NCBI GenBank assembly: GCA_030601965.1 | Contig: JAUWAR010000002.1 | Span: 1 to 25,225, forward strand | DNA from: a bacterium | GTDB lineage: Bacteria; Hydrothermota; UBA3073; JACQXS01; JAUWAR01 | Direction of reading: 5' to 3' | Length of the DNA: 25,225 bases | In this document: piece by piece, positions 15,654-23,608 of the stretch | Numbering within the stretch: position 1 is the first letter of the stretch | Layout: each line of letters starts with the position of its first letter | Notes under the pieces: generated by a model | What the model saw: only the letters and a program-made list of their open reading frames with translations | The model's database searches: none | Told to the model about the DNA's origin: nothing | Program-made: the position numbers and the translations under genes

Positions 15654-15685
15654 CCTTACCAAGCAAAACTAAAGTTTTGCACTCC
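15637..15685. repeat. Cruciform-type palindromic element between convergent thpR and maeB
   Basis: An outer stem GGAGT (15637-15641)/ACTCC (15681-15685) encloses two perfect hairpins: GTAAGGCT/AGCCTTAC (15642-15659, 2-base loop) and GCAAAACT/AGTTTTGC (15663-15680, 2-base loop). It contains the thpR stop codon and ends 4 bases before the maeB stop. It could act as a bidirectional transcription barrier, though no long T-run follows. Confidence 0.85.
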
Positions 15686-15689
15686 AATA

Positions 15690-17960
15690 TTAGTTTTCCT
15701 GGGCATCGACAACGGCAATGGCCGTCATATTCAAGACATCAGTTTCATTCATGCTACCGATTTGGAGAACATGGACAGGCTTTCGCATGCCGAGGAGGAT
15801 AGGACCAATAACCTCAGCACCTCCAAGCCGCTGCATCAATTTATAAGCTACATTTCCAGATTGAAGATCAGGAAAGATAAGCACATTGGCTCCACCTTTG
15901 CCCTTTAATGTGGAGAAAGGATAGTTTTTATCAAGAATTTCTGGTACAACTGCTGTATCTGCTTGCATCTCACCATCTATGAGCAAATTAGGTTCACGTT
16001 TCTTAACAATTTCCACAGCCTGTCTTACTTTCTCTGCCAGTGGATGTCTGGTACCTCCAAAGTTGGAGAATGACAACATAGCAACCTTAGGTTCAACTCC
16101 AAAATGTTTTGCTTTCTTGGCAACTAATACCGCAATCTCTGCAAGGTCCTCTGCGGTAGGCTCAATGTTTACCGTGGCATCAGCAAAGAAATATATCTGA
16201 CCTTTGATACATATCACATAAAGGCCTGCTACCCTTTTCACATCATCACGAATTCCAATAACTTGAAGAGCTGGACGAATGGTATCAGGATAATGCTGAG
16301 TAAGACCAGAGACAAGTCCATCCGCATCACCTTTATGCACCATCATACAGCCAAAATAAATACGCTGAAGCATAAATTTTTTAGCCTCACGCATCGTTAT
16401 ACCCTTACGCTGACGAATTTTATAAAACTCGGTTGCATAGTCATCAAGTTTTGAGAAGGTTGCCGGGTTGATTATTTCTATGCCTTTTCCAAGATTGACA
16501 CCAAGTTTAGAAGCCTTGTTCTCAATTTCTTTCTTGTCTCCTAATAAGATGGGATAAGCAATTCCTTCATCCAGAACAATCTCACAGGCACGAAGAATTG
16601 CTTGATTATTACCTTCAGGATAGACAATACGCTTTGGTGTTTGCTTGGCTTTGTTAATCATTACTCGCATAACTTTGCGAGCTTTACCAAGCAGGGCTTC
16701 CAATCTCTCTTTATACTCTTCAATGTCAATCTTCACCCGTGCGACGCCAGTATCCATTGCTGCTTTTGCAACGGCAGGTGCTTCCCATAACAAAACACGC
16801 GGGTCTAAAGGCTTGGGAATGATATAATCCGGTCCAAATTGAATAGACTCCAGTCTGTACGCTTGAGCTACTGTAGCAGGAACTCCTTCTTTTGCTAAAT
16901 TAGCTAACGCCTTTGTAGCAGCGATTTCCATCTCTTCGTTAATTGAAGTTGCTTGGACATCTAATGCCCCACGAAAAATAAAGGGGAAACCAAGCACATT
17001 ATTCACTTGATTGGGATAATCGGAGCGGCCAGTTGCCATAATGATATCGTCCCGAGCATCTTTGGCATCCTCATAGGTAATTTCAGGGTCAGGGTTTGCC
17101 ATTGCAAAGACAATAGGTTTGTCAGCCATTGATTTTACCATTTCTTTGGTAACTATACCACCAACAGAAACGCCTATAAAGGCATCAGCCCCGACCAGCG
17201 CATCTTTTAGGGTCCTGGCAGAGGTTTCTATTGCAAATTCCTCTTTATAGGGGTTCATTCTCTCCTTTCTGCCTTTGTAAATGACCCCTAATGAATCACA
17301 TAATATGAGATTCTCGGGCTTGACGCCAAGGCTCTTGTAATACCGAGCACAGGCAATCCCTGCAGCTCCAGCACCGCTAAAAACCACTTTTACCTTGTCA
17401 ATTTTCTTTCCTGTTAATTCAAGGGCATTCAAAAAACCTGCACCAGAAATAATGGCGGTTCCGTGCTGGTCATCGTGGAAAACAGGGATATCCATCTCTT
17501 TCTTTAGTCTATCTTCTATATAGAAGCATTCAGGTGCCTTAATATCTTCAAGATTAATACCGCCAAAGGTAGGTTCCAAAAGTTTCACAACCTTAATGAG
17601 CTCATCAGGGTCCTTGGTATTAACTTCAATGTCAAATACATCTATGTCAGCAAAACGTTTAAAGAGAACCCCTTTCCCCTCCATTACTGGCTTGCTTGCT
17701 AATGCTCCAATATCACCTAAACCAAGGACAGCTGTGCCGTTAGTCACAACTGCTACCAGATTTCCTCGTGCTGTGTAGTTAAATACTTCATCAGGGGTTT
17801 TAGCGATTTCTCGACATGGTTCGGCTACGCCTGGAGTATAAGCCAAGGAAAGGTCTTTTTGAGTATCGCATGGCTTGGTAAGAGTTACTTCAATCTTACC
17901 TTTCCGGCCTCTACTGTGGTATTCCAATGACTCTTTTCTAATATCTTCAAATAAACCCAT
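15690..17960 (-). CDS. maeB: Malic enzyme fused to a phosphotransacetylase-like domain (MaeB type)
   Basis: Decarboxylates malate to pyruvate, probably with NADP as in other MaeB fusions. The 756 residues comprise a malic enzyme module (about 1-420) with LSLAYTPGVAEPC (catalytic Tyr41), VMEGKGVLFKRFADIDVFDIEV, DDQHGTA and the nucleotide fold GAGAAGIACA. A phosphotransacetylase-like domain follows (about 430-756) with FADATVNIEPTAEDLAEIA, DGEMQADTAVVPE and GGANVLIFPDLQSGNVAYKL. In characterised MaeB proteins this domain is regulatory (acetyl-CoA sensing) rather than an active acetyltransferase. AGGAG lies 8 bases before the ATG. It is the last gene of the minus-strand TCA block, 60 bases after mdh, with a palindrome in the gap. 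Confidence 0.95.
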   Translation of the reverse strand: MGLFEDIRKESLEYHSRGRKGKIEVTLTKPCDTQKDLSLAYTPGVAEPCREIAKTPDEVFNYTARGNLVAVVTNGTAVLGLGDIGALASKPVMEGKGVLFKRFADIDVFDIEVNTKDPDELIKVVKLLEPTFGGINLEDIKAPECFYIEDRLKKEMDIPVFHDDQHGTAIISGAGFLNALELTGKKIDKVKVVFSGAGAAGIACARYYKSLGVKPENLILCDSLGVIYKGRKERMNPYKEEFAIETSARTLKDALVGADAFIGVSVGGIVTKEMVKSMADKPIVFAMANPDPEITYEDAKDARDDIIMATGRSDYPNQVNNVLGFPFIFRGALDVQATSINEEMEIAATKALANLAKEGVPATVAQAYRLESIQFGPDYIIPKPLDPRVLLWEAPAVAKAAMDTGVARVKIDIEEYKERLEALLGKARKVMRVMINKAKQTPKRIVYPEGNNQAILRACEIVLDEGIAYPILLGDKKEIENKASKLGVNLGKGIEIINPATFSKLDDYATEFYKIRQRKGITMREAKKFMLQRIYFGCMMVHKGDADGLVSGLTQHYPDTIRPALQVIGIRDDVKRVAGLYVICIKGQIYFFADATVNIEPTAEDLAEIAVLVAKKAKHFGVEPKVAMLSFSNFGGTRHPLAEKVRQAVEIVKKREPNLLIDGEMQADTAVVPEILDKNYPFSTLKGKGGANVLIFPDLQSGNVAYKLMQRLGGAEVIGPILLGMRKPVHVLQIGSMNETDVLNMTAIAVVDAQEN

Positions 17961-17982
17961 CTCTATCTCCTTTTTTCTTTGT

Positions 17983-18006
17983 AGGGGTTTGATTAATCAA
18001 ACCCCT
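17983..18006. repeat. Perfect 24-bp palindrome between mdh and maeB
   Basis: The arms AGGGGTTTGATT (17983-17994) and AATCAAACCCCT (17995-18006) meet with no spacer. It could fold as a hairpin in mRNA with a four-base loop or serve as a dimeric protein site. No T-run follows on either strand long enough for a clear terminator. Confidence 0.85.
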
Positions 18007-18020
18007 TAACAACCCGTTTC

Positions 18021-18971
18021 TTATTTAGTCAACTGATTCAGTTCAGCTACTATTTCCCGAACTGCTGCTACACTTTTATCAAGTGCGGCTTTTTCATCAT
18101 CTGTGAGTGCGATTTCTACTGGTCTCACTCCCTTTGCACTAATCTCAGTAGGCACACCTGCAAAAACATCACTATGACCGTATTCACCCTGAAGCCTTGT
18201 GCAACAAGCCATAATCTCCTTTGTATCGCAAAGGTACGCCTTAAGCATCTTCATAGCGCAGAGACCTGTGGGAAAAGTAGAAGAATGCCCCTTCTGAGTG
18301 ATAATATACTTACCCCTGCCCCGTACATTCTGGGTAATCTGTTCAACCTTTTCCGCACTCACGCAATCCTTGAGAGGCCTGTAACCTACCAATGCATGCG
18401 AATATACTGGTACCATACTCGGACCGTGTCCTCCAAGAACGATGGTGTCTATTTTAGTGCATGGCTCTCCTGTCTTCATTGATGCCTGGATTCTGAAGCG
18501 GCCTGTGTCAAGCACCCCAGCCTGCCCTACAATTCGCTCAGGAGAAAACCCAAGTTTCCGATACGCAAGTTCTACCATAGCATCAAGTGGATTCGCAACC
18601 ATAATTAAGAATGTATCCGGGCATATATCTTTGAGTTTCTCACAGATTTCTCCAACTATTGGTATATTCACTCCTATAAGGTCAGCACGTGACATATCTG
18701 CTGTACGGGGGCGACCAGCTGAAAAGATAATGGCATCACTCCCAGCCAACTCCTCTAATTTATCCGTCAGTATAAGAGTGTGTCCATAACCAAGGACTCC
18801 AATTCCATCAAGGATGTCTTCATAGTTACCCTTAAGAAGTCCAGGCACTTTCTCAATCGCCTCTTTGCGGTCAAATGACACAATATCATAGGTCATTACC
18901 GGGTCCTGAACAAGTGCTTTTGCGGTTTCTATACCGACCTCACCAAATCCAATAAGTCCAATCTTACTCAT
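18021..18971 (-). CDS. mdh: Malate dehydrogenase (LDH/MDH superfamily)
   Basis: Interconverts malate and oxaloacetate with NAD. The 316 residues show GFGEVG (8-13) and an acidic Asp34 after the second strand, which favours NAD over NADP. The substrate loop is GRPRTADMSR, where Arg89 sits at the position that is Arg in malate and Gln in lactate dehydrogenases. Also present are Arg95, NPLDAMV, the LDTGRFR motif (Asp155, Arg158) and the catalytic His182 in GGHGPSMVP. AGGAGGT precedes the ATG by 6 bases. It lies between citrate synthase (68-base gap) and maeB, and supplies oxaloacetate to the former. The sequence is rather divergent from textbook MDH (ADMSR instead of KPGMSR), but the specificity residue is clear. 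Confidence 0.9.
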   Translation of the reverse strand: MSKIGLIGFGEVGIETAKALVQDPVMTYDIVSFDRKEAIEKVPGLLKGNYEDILDGIGVLGYGHTLILTDKLEELAGSDAIIFSAGRPRTADMSRADLIGVNIPIVGEICEKLKDICPDTFLIMVANPLDAMVELAYRKLGFSPERIVGQAGVLDTGRFRIQASMKTGEPCTKIDTIVLGGHGPSMVPVYSHALVGYRPLKDCVSAEKVEQITQNVRGRGKYIITQKGHSSTFPTGLCAMKMLKAYLCDTKEIMACCTRLQGEYGHSDVFAGVPTEISAKGVRPVEIALTDDEKAALDKSVAAVREIVAELNQLTK

Positions 18972-19039
18972 TATACACCTCCTATGAGTTATGCAAATAT
19001 TTAACCACAGAAAAAACAGGTGTGGCTTATCAATAAAAT

Positions 19040-20335
19040 TTATATATTCTTCTCAATCCAGTCCGTGGAAACCGATTTTGGTCTCTCAATTGGGAGCGCA
19101 AGAGCTCTATCCCAGATTACCTCAGCTGTAATTCCAAGAGACCTGCCTACCCCAAACATAACAGTATAGAAGTCAAATTCCTTTACTCCATAGTGATATT
19201 GGAGACAACCCGAGTGGGCATCTACATTTGGCCACGGATTCTTTGCCTTTCCCTGCTTCTGGAGAACGCCAGGGATAACTTCATAGGCAGCTTTAACATT
19301 TTTAAACACAGGGTCATCAGCACAATACTTTTTACCAAATTCATGTTGTGCTACATACCTTGGATCCGTTTGTCTCAAGACAGCATGACCATACCCTGGT
19401 ATTACCTGCCCGCTGTTCAAAGTATCCCATGCATACTTCTCTACCTGCTCATGAGTTGGTTCACCACCTAATTTATCCATCATAGCAAGTATCCATTTGA
19501 GACATTCTTGATTTGCAAGCCCATGAAGGGGTCCTGCAAGTCCATTCATCGCCGCCGAAACACTATAATATATATCCGAAAGAGCAGATGCAACAAGATG
19601 ACAGGTATGAGCACTCACATTCCCACTCTCGTGGTCACTATGCAAGAGGAAGTAAAGCCTCATAAGGTCTTTATACTCTGGGGCATCTACTCCCATCATA
19701 TGAGCAAAGTTACCTCCAAAATCAAGCTCCGGGTCAGCAGGAATATGCTCATCGTTCTTATACTTCATTCTATATATGTAAGCAGCAATTATAGGGAGCT
19801 TTGCAAGAAGATTCACAGAATCCTCATACATTGGAACCCAGTACTCCGCTTTCTTCATTCCTTCATTGTATCCCTTTACAAAAAGTGATTCTCTCTGCAT
19901 AGCGAGGATAGCGACTGAAAACATTGTCATTGGGTGTGTATCCTTTGCCATCCCTTTTAATGTCTCCCAGACATAGGAAGGTACCTCTTGTGCTGCCTTA
20001 AATTCGGCTTGTAAATCTTTTACCTCCTCATCTGTTGGGACTTCCCCTGTAAGTAAAAGCCACCAACCCGCTTCGGGAAGGGGTTCTTCTCCACCAGGCG
20101 CCTTTGGCAACACTTTCCTCATCTCCGGGATTGTCATACCCCGATATCTAATCCCTTCCATCGGGTCGAGATAAGAGGTCTCGCAAACAAGATTCTTAAC
20201 TCCTCTCATCCCTCCATATGCTTGTTTCACTGTGACTTCAGAAAGGACCTTATCACCTTTCTCTGCAAGAACCTTTTTCACTCTTTCTCCGTGCTTGGGA
20301 ATAATTTCACCAAGCTTGTCCTTAAGCTTACTCAT
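19040..20335 (-). CDS. gltA: Citrate synthase, eukaryotic (mitochondrial) type
   Basis: Condenses oxaloacetate and acetyl-CoA to citrate. The 431 residues have the catalytic triad His271 (GPLHGLANQE), His317 (GYGHAVLR) and Asp372 (NVDAHSG). The long blocks around HSDHESGNVSAHT and AAMNGLAGPLHGLANQE match the mitochondrial enzyme far more closely than E. coli GltA, and the allosteric N-terminal domain of the hexameric Gram-negative enzyme is absent. Eukaryotic-type citrate synthases are known in a few bacteria such as Geobacter. AGGAGG precedes the ATG by 5 bases. The gene has its own candidate promoter (20448-20474) in the 147-base gap after the aconitase-type large subunit, so it may be transcribed both from the upstream operon and independently. 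Confidence 0.95.
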   Translation of the reverse strand: MSKLKDKLGEIIPKHGERVKKVLAEKGDKVLSEVTVKQAYGGMRGVKNLVCETSYLDPMEGIRYRGMTIPEMRKVLPKAPGGEEPLPEAGWWLLLTGEVPTDEEVKDLQAEFKAAQEVPSYVWETLKGMAKDTHPMTMFSVAILAMQRESLFVKGYNEGMKKAEYWVPMYEDSVNLLAKLPIIAAYIYRMKYKNDEHIPADPELDFGGNFAHMMGVDAPEYKDLMRLYFLLHSDHESGNVSAHTCHLVASALSDIYYSVSAAMNGLAGPLHGLANQECLKWILAMMDKLGGEPTHEQVEKYAWDTLNSGQVIPGYGHAVLRQTDPRYVAQHEFGKKYCADDPVFKNVKAAYEVIPGVLQKQGKAKNPWPNVDAHSGCLQYHYGVKEFDFYTVMFGVGRSLGITAEVIWDRALALPIERPKSVSTDWIEKNI

Positions 20336-20359
20336 CTCTACCTCCTTTCTTTACCCTAT

Positions 20360-20405
20360 GGAATGGTCAAAAATTCTAAAAAGCACTTAATTTTTTGACC
20401 ACTCC
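20360..20405 (-). promoter_or_regulatory. Long inverted repeat in the citrate synthase leader
   Basis: On the plus strand GGAATGGTCAAAAATT (20360-20375) faces AATTTTTTGACCACTCC (20389-20405), about 15 pairs with one mismatch and one extra base. No T-run follows, so it is not an obvious terminator. It may be an operator or an RNA hairpin just before the gltA ribosome site. A 23-residue frame (20427-20356, minus, TTG start, AGGAGG 7 bases before it) spans it; I do not call that frame a gene. Confidence 0.6.
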
Positions 20406-20447
20406 TAAGTGTGTAATAAAATCTCAAAAACTTTCCTCCTTTTGTCT

Positions 20448-20474
20448 AATATAACAAGGTTTTTCAAATGTCAA
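20448..20474 (-). promoter_or_regulatory. Candidate citrate synthase promoter
   Basis: Reading the minus strand: TTGACA (20474-20469), a 15-base spacer, then TATATT (20453-20448) preceded by TGT, an extended -10. The short spacer is compensated by the perfect -35 and the extended -10. The leader would be about 105 bases long. Confidence 0.5.
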
Positions 20475-20482
20475 GTTGTTTT

Positions 20483-21733
20483 TTAAAATATCTCTCTTGG
20501 GTCACTTATTTCGCCTTTTATTGCCGAGTATGCAGCAGTTGCTGGTGAGGCAAGATAAATGAAACCCTCTGGATTACCCATTCTACCCTTAAAATTACGA
20601 TTTGCAGTGGATAGACAAACTTCACCATCACCGAGTGCTCCCTCGTGCACACCAACACAGGGTCCACATCCTGGACCCATAATTGAGGCGCCTGCATTCA
20701 CAAATGTCTCAAGTAAGTTCTCCTTTAGAGCTTGTAAGTAAACTCTCCTTGATGCAGGGCAGATTATAAGACGAGTGTCAGGATGTCTGTGTCTATTATG
20801 GAGTATTTTTGCTGCCATTCTTAAATCCTCAATCCTGCCATTAGTACAGGTTCCTATATAGACTTGCTGGATTTTTATTCCTTTTACTTTGCTAATGGGC
20901 TTTGTATTATCTACAGTATGTGGGAGGGCAATTTGAGGTTCAAGTTTTGTGGCGTCAATTTTTATCACTTTCTCGTATGTTGTATCTTCATCCGGCCTTA
21001 TTTCACGATAAACTTCACCTCGTCCCTGTTCCTCAAGATATTTCCTTGTTTTCTCATCAGTGCTACAAAGCCCAACTTTTGCTCCTGCTTCAACTGCCAT
21101 ATTAGAGAGAACAAACCTTGACTCCATTGTCATATTTTCAATTGTGTCGCCACAAAATTCAAGCGCTTTATAAGTAGCTCCATCTGCTCCTATCATGCCA
21201 ATAAGATAAAGAATAATGTCCTTAGAAAATACTCCTTGTGGAAGTTTCCCTGTTACCTCTATTTTAAATGTATCTGGGACTCTGAACCAACTTTTACCAA
21301 GAGCCATTCCAATTGCTACATCAGTTGAGCCCATCCCTGTGGAGAATGCGCCGAGTGCACCAGGAGTACAGGTATGTGAATCTGCCCCAATTACCACATC
21401 GCCTGGGTTTACAAACTCTTCAATAAGTCTTTGATGAATCACTCCATCACCTACTTCTGATAGTATAGCGCCTGTCTTTTTACAGAAGTCTCTCAATAGC
21501 ATATGGTCATTGGATAGCTCTTTTCTTGGTGATGGTGCGGCATGGTCTATAAACACAATAGAACGCTTTGGTGTTATTTTCTCAAGCTCCATCTTTCTAA
21601 GTTGCTTCACTGCAAGGGGACCGGTTCCATCTTGAACAGCCGCTACATCTACTTTTGCAATTACAATATCGCCAGCTTTCGCACCCTGATCACTTTTCTC
21701 AGATAATATCTTTTCTGCAATTGTTTTACCCAT
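20483..21733 (-). CDS. Aconitase/isopropylmalate isomerase family, large subunit; probable two-subunit aconitase
   Basis: A [4Fe-4S] hydro-lyase of the LeuC/HacA type. The 416 residues carry the cluster cysteines Cys296 (GTCTNGR), Cys356 and Cys359 (GPGCGPCVG), the substrate motif GADSHTCTPGALGAF and STANRNFKGRMG. The usual annotation would be 3-isopropylmalate dehydratase large subunit. No isopropylmalate synthase or homocitrate synthase is present, whereas citrate synthase, isocitrate dehydrogenase and the matching small subunit are in the same block, so isomerisation of citrate to isocitrate is the better inference. Homoaconitase or leucine synthesis remain possible. AAGGAG 5 bases before the ATG overlaps the stop region of the isocitrate dehydrogenase gene, 9 bases upstream. 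Confidence 0.88.
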   Translation of the reverse strand: MGKTIAEKILSEKSDQGAKAGDIVIAKVDVAAVQDGTGPLAVKQLRKMELEKITPKRSIVFIDHAAPSPRKELSNDHMLLRDFCKKTGAILSEVGDGVIHQRLIEEFVNPGDVVIGADSHTCTPGALGAFSTGMGSTDVAIGMALGKSWFRVPDTFKIEVTGKLPQGVFSKDIILYLIGMIGADGATYKALEFCGDTIENMTMESRFVLSNMAVEAGAKVGLCSTDEKTRKYLEEQGRGEVYREIRPDEDTTYEKVIKIDATKLEPQIALPHTVDNTKPISKVKGIKIQQVYIGTCTNGRIEDLRMAAKILHNRHRHPDTRLIICPASRRVYLQALKENLLETFVNAGASIMGPGCGPCVGVHEGALGDGEVCLSTANRNFKGRMGNPEGFIYLASPATAAYSAIKGEISDPREIF

Positions 21734-21742
21734 TTCAACTCC

Positions 21743-22936
21743 TTATTGATAACTTTGCCACTTTTCTTCAAGGTTGGGTGAATTTAGTGTTGCTACTAAG
21801 TAATCAGCAAATTCTCTTCCAGTTGCCCCCCCGGGTCTCCCTGTAATAACTAATTTCTTTTCATGCTGACCACAAATATCAAGAGCCATTTCAAGCTTCT
21901 TCGCTCTTTCTTCATATCCTATATGGTTAAGCAGCATAGCGCCTGCTCGTATCATACTACAAGGGTCCGCATATTGTGCACGTCCTTCCTTCACCATTCT
22001 TGGAGCAGTTCCGTGGATTGCTTCAAACATAGCATATCTTTTGCCAACATTTGCGCTACCTGCAGTGCCAACACCGCCTTGAAATTCAGCTGCTTCATCA
22101 GTAAGAATATCACCATAAAGATTAGGAAGCACCATAACTTTGAACTGAGTTCTTCGCTTTGGGTCAATTAACTTGGCAGTCATAATATCAATAAACCAGT
22201 CATCAGCTTCAATCTCAGGATACTCTTTAGCAATTTCATAAAAAGTATTCAAAAACTTTCCGTCTGATGTTTTAATAACATTTGCTTTTGTAACAGCAGT
22301 TATGCGGTTAATGCTGTTCTTTTTTGCATATTCAAATGCCGCTCTTATAATTCGGTCACTCCCTTGCTTGGTAATTGCTTTAAAATCTATGGCGAGGTCA
22401 TCAGTCACATTTACTCCAGCGCTACCCAGAATATAGGCACCTTCAGTATTTTCTCGGAAAAACATCCAATCAATACTTTCTTTAGGCACACGCACAGGTC
22501 TTATATTAGCAAAAAGGTCGAGATAACGTCTCATTGCCACATTGGCACTCTCTATGTTGGGCCATGGGTCTCCTCTCTTCGGAGTAGTGGTAGGTCCCTT
22601 CAGGATAACATGGCATTTCTTAATTTCTTCAAGAACATCATCAGGGATAGGTTTCATATGACGAACTCGGTTTTCAATAGTTAGTCCTTCAATAACTCTG
22701 AATTCGACTTTACCTTTCTCTAATTCCTCTTTGAGTATGATTTCGAGTATATGCTGTGCTTCTTTTGCAATAGAAGGACCAATACCGTCGCCACCTATAA
22801 TTCCAACTATCACTTTATCAAGCGAGTTATAATCAATCCAATCCTCCTCCTTCTTCATTCTTTCAACACGCTCCAATTGTTCCTCCAGCACCTTTCCAAA
22901 ATGCTCTTTTGCTTTTTCTATGGCTTCTTTATTCAT
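21743..22936 (-). CDS. Isocitrate dehydrogenase (isocitrate/isopropylmalate dehydrogenase family)
   Basis: Oxidatively decarboxylates isocitrate to 2-oxoglutarate. The 397 residues contain GGDGIGP (48-54), the substrate segment SANVAMRR (130-137), whose Ser130, Asn132 and Arg136 match the Ser-x-Asn-Val-x-x-Arg of isocitrate dehydrogenase rather than the isopropylmalate pattern, then FRENTEGAY and the metal-binding GDILTDEAAE. An extra, charged, helical stretch of about 40 residues precedes the core. At the coenzyme positions that are Lys-Tyr for NADP or Asp-Ile for NAD, this protein has Arg-Met after GTAP, so cofactor choice is open. AGGAGG is 5 bases before the ATG. The gene sits between the two aconitase-type subunits, which supports a concerted citrate-to-2-oxoglutarate module. 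Confidence 0.9.
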   Translation of the reverse strand: MNKEAIEKAKEHFGKVLEEQLERVERMKKEEDWIDYNSLDKVIVGIIGGDGIGPSIAKEAQHILEIILKEELEKGKVEFRVIEGLTIENRVRHMKPIPDDVLEEIKKCHVILKGPTTTPKRGDPWPNIESANVAMRRYLDLFANIRPVRVPKESIDWMFFRENTEGAYILGSAGVNVTDDLAIDFKAITKQGSDRIIRAAFEYAKKNSINRITAVTKANVIKTSDGKFLNTFYEIAKEYPEIEADDWFIDIMTAKLIDPKRRTQFKVMVLPNLYGDILTDEAAEFQGGVGTAGSANVGKRYAMFEAIHGTAPRMVKEGRAQYADPCSMIRAGAMLLNHIGYEERAKKLEMALDICGQHEKKLVITGRPGGATGREFADYLVATLNSPNLEEKWQSYQ

Positions 22937-22977
22937 CCTTGCCTCCTAAAACTTACTTTCAGTCATTCGTGAATGGA

Positions 22978-23478
22978 TCACTCTATTTTAAAATCACCGT
23001 GTTTTGTTATATGCGCAACTAACCCTCCATCATTCAAGATATTTATCATTACTTGAGGTAATTTCGGTACTTTAAACTCAGTTTCTTTTGTCTTATCTTT
23101 AATAATACCTTTAGATAAATCAACTTCAAGCTCGTCTCCTTCATCAATTTTATCTGTATCACATTCAAGTAGAGGTAACCCAACATTTATTGCATTTCTA
23201 TAAAAGATTCTTGCAAAAGATTTCGCGATTACCGCCGCTACTCCAGCAATTTTAATAATAGTAGGGGCATGTTCGCGTGATGAGCCAAGCCCAAAATTCT
23301 TACCTCCTATAACAAAATCACCTTTCCTCATCTTCTTGGTAAACTCAGGGTCAGCATCCTCAAGAGTATGTTTTGCAAGCTCTGGTAGATTAGACCTTAA
23401 ATGAAAATACCTGCCAGGACATATAAGGTCAGTTGAAATATTATCCCCAAATTTCCATGTTTTTCCTTTTAGTATCAT
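22978..23478 (-). CDS. Aconitase/isopropylmalate isomerase family, small subunit
   Basis: The partner swivel domain for the large subunit at 20483-21733. The 166 residues include GDNISTDLICPGRY (11-24), GGKNFGLGSSREHAP and FYRNAINVGLPLLE, all standard for LeuD/HacB. In the loop after PGRY, which sets substrate choice in this family, the sequence is FHLRSN. That is neither the YLV-type associated with isopropylmalate nor exactly the YLRT-type associated with homoaconitase, although it shares an arginine with the latter. AAGGAG is 5 bases before the ATG. It is the first gene after the ANTAR-type leader, and a palindromic element lies between the leader terminator and its ribosome site. Confidence 0.9.
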   Translation of the reverse strand: MILKGKTWKFGDNISTDLICPGRYFHLRSNLPELAKHTLEDADPEFTKKMRKGDFVIGGKNFGLGSSREHAPTIIKIAGVAAVIAKSFARIFYRNAINVGLPLLECDTDKIDEGDELEVDLSKGIIKDKTKETEFKVPKLPQVMINILNDGGLVAHITKHGDFKIE

Positions 23479-23492
23479 AAAATCTCCTTTTT

Positions 23493-23560
23493 GTAGGAGC
23501 AGGTTTCACCTGCGACAATATAAATCGTCCCGCACATAGATTTATGTGCGGGGCTCCTAC
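23493..23560. repeat. Cruciform-type palindromic element in the leuD-like leader
   Basis: An outer stem GTAGGAGC (23493-23500)/GCTCCTAC (23553-23560) encloses two hairpins: GCAGGT/ACCTGC (23499-23513, 3-base loop) and CCCGCACATA/TATGTGCGGG (23529-23552, 4-base loop). It has the same plan as 15637-15685. It lies between the leader terminator and the ribosome site of the first structural gene. Confidence 0.88.
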
Positions 23561-23577
23561 TTAGCTCTCAAATGTTC

Positions 23578-23608
23578 AAAAAAAAGTGCCCCTAATTTCA
23601 GGACACCT
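23578..23608 (-). terminator. Intrinsic terminator inside the operon leader
   Basis: On the minus strand GGTGTCCT pairs with GGGGCACT (23607-23600 with 23592-23585; three G-U wobbles). It closes a 7-base loop and is followed directly by eight T (23585-23578). It lies about 30 bases after the predicted transcription start, before the first gene, so it would attenuate the operon. Confidence 0.78.

Noticed and set aside
20356..20427. 23-residue minus-strand leader peptide gene
   Set aside because: It has a good ribosome-site spacing but a TTG start, no recognisable composition and an overlapping inverted repeat; kept as a finding, not as a gene.
20483..23478. Leucine biosynthesis operon (leuC, leuB, leuD)
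   Set aside because: No leuA is present, the dehydrogenase has isocitrate-type substrate residues, and the genes are followed by citrate synthase and malate dehydrogenase.
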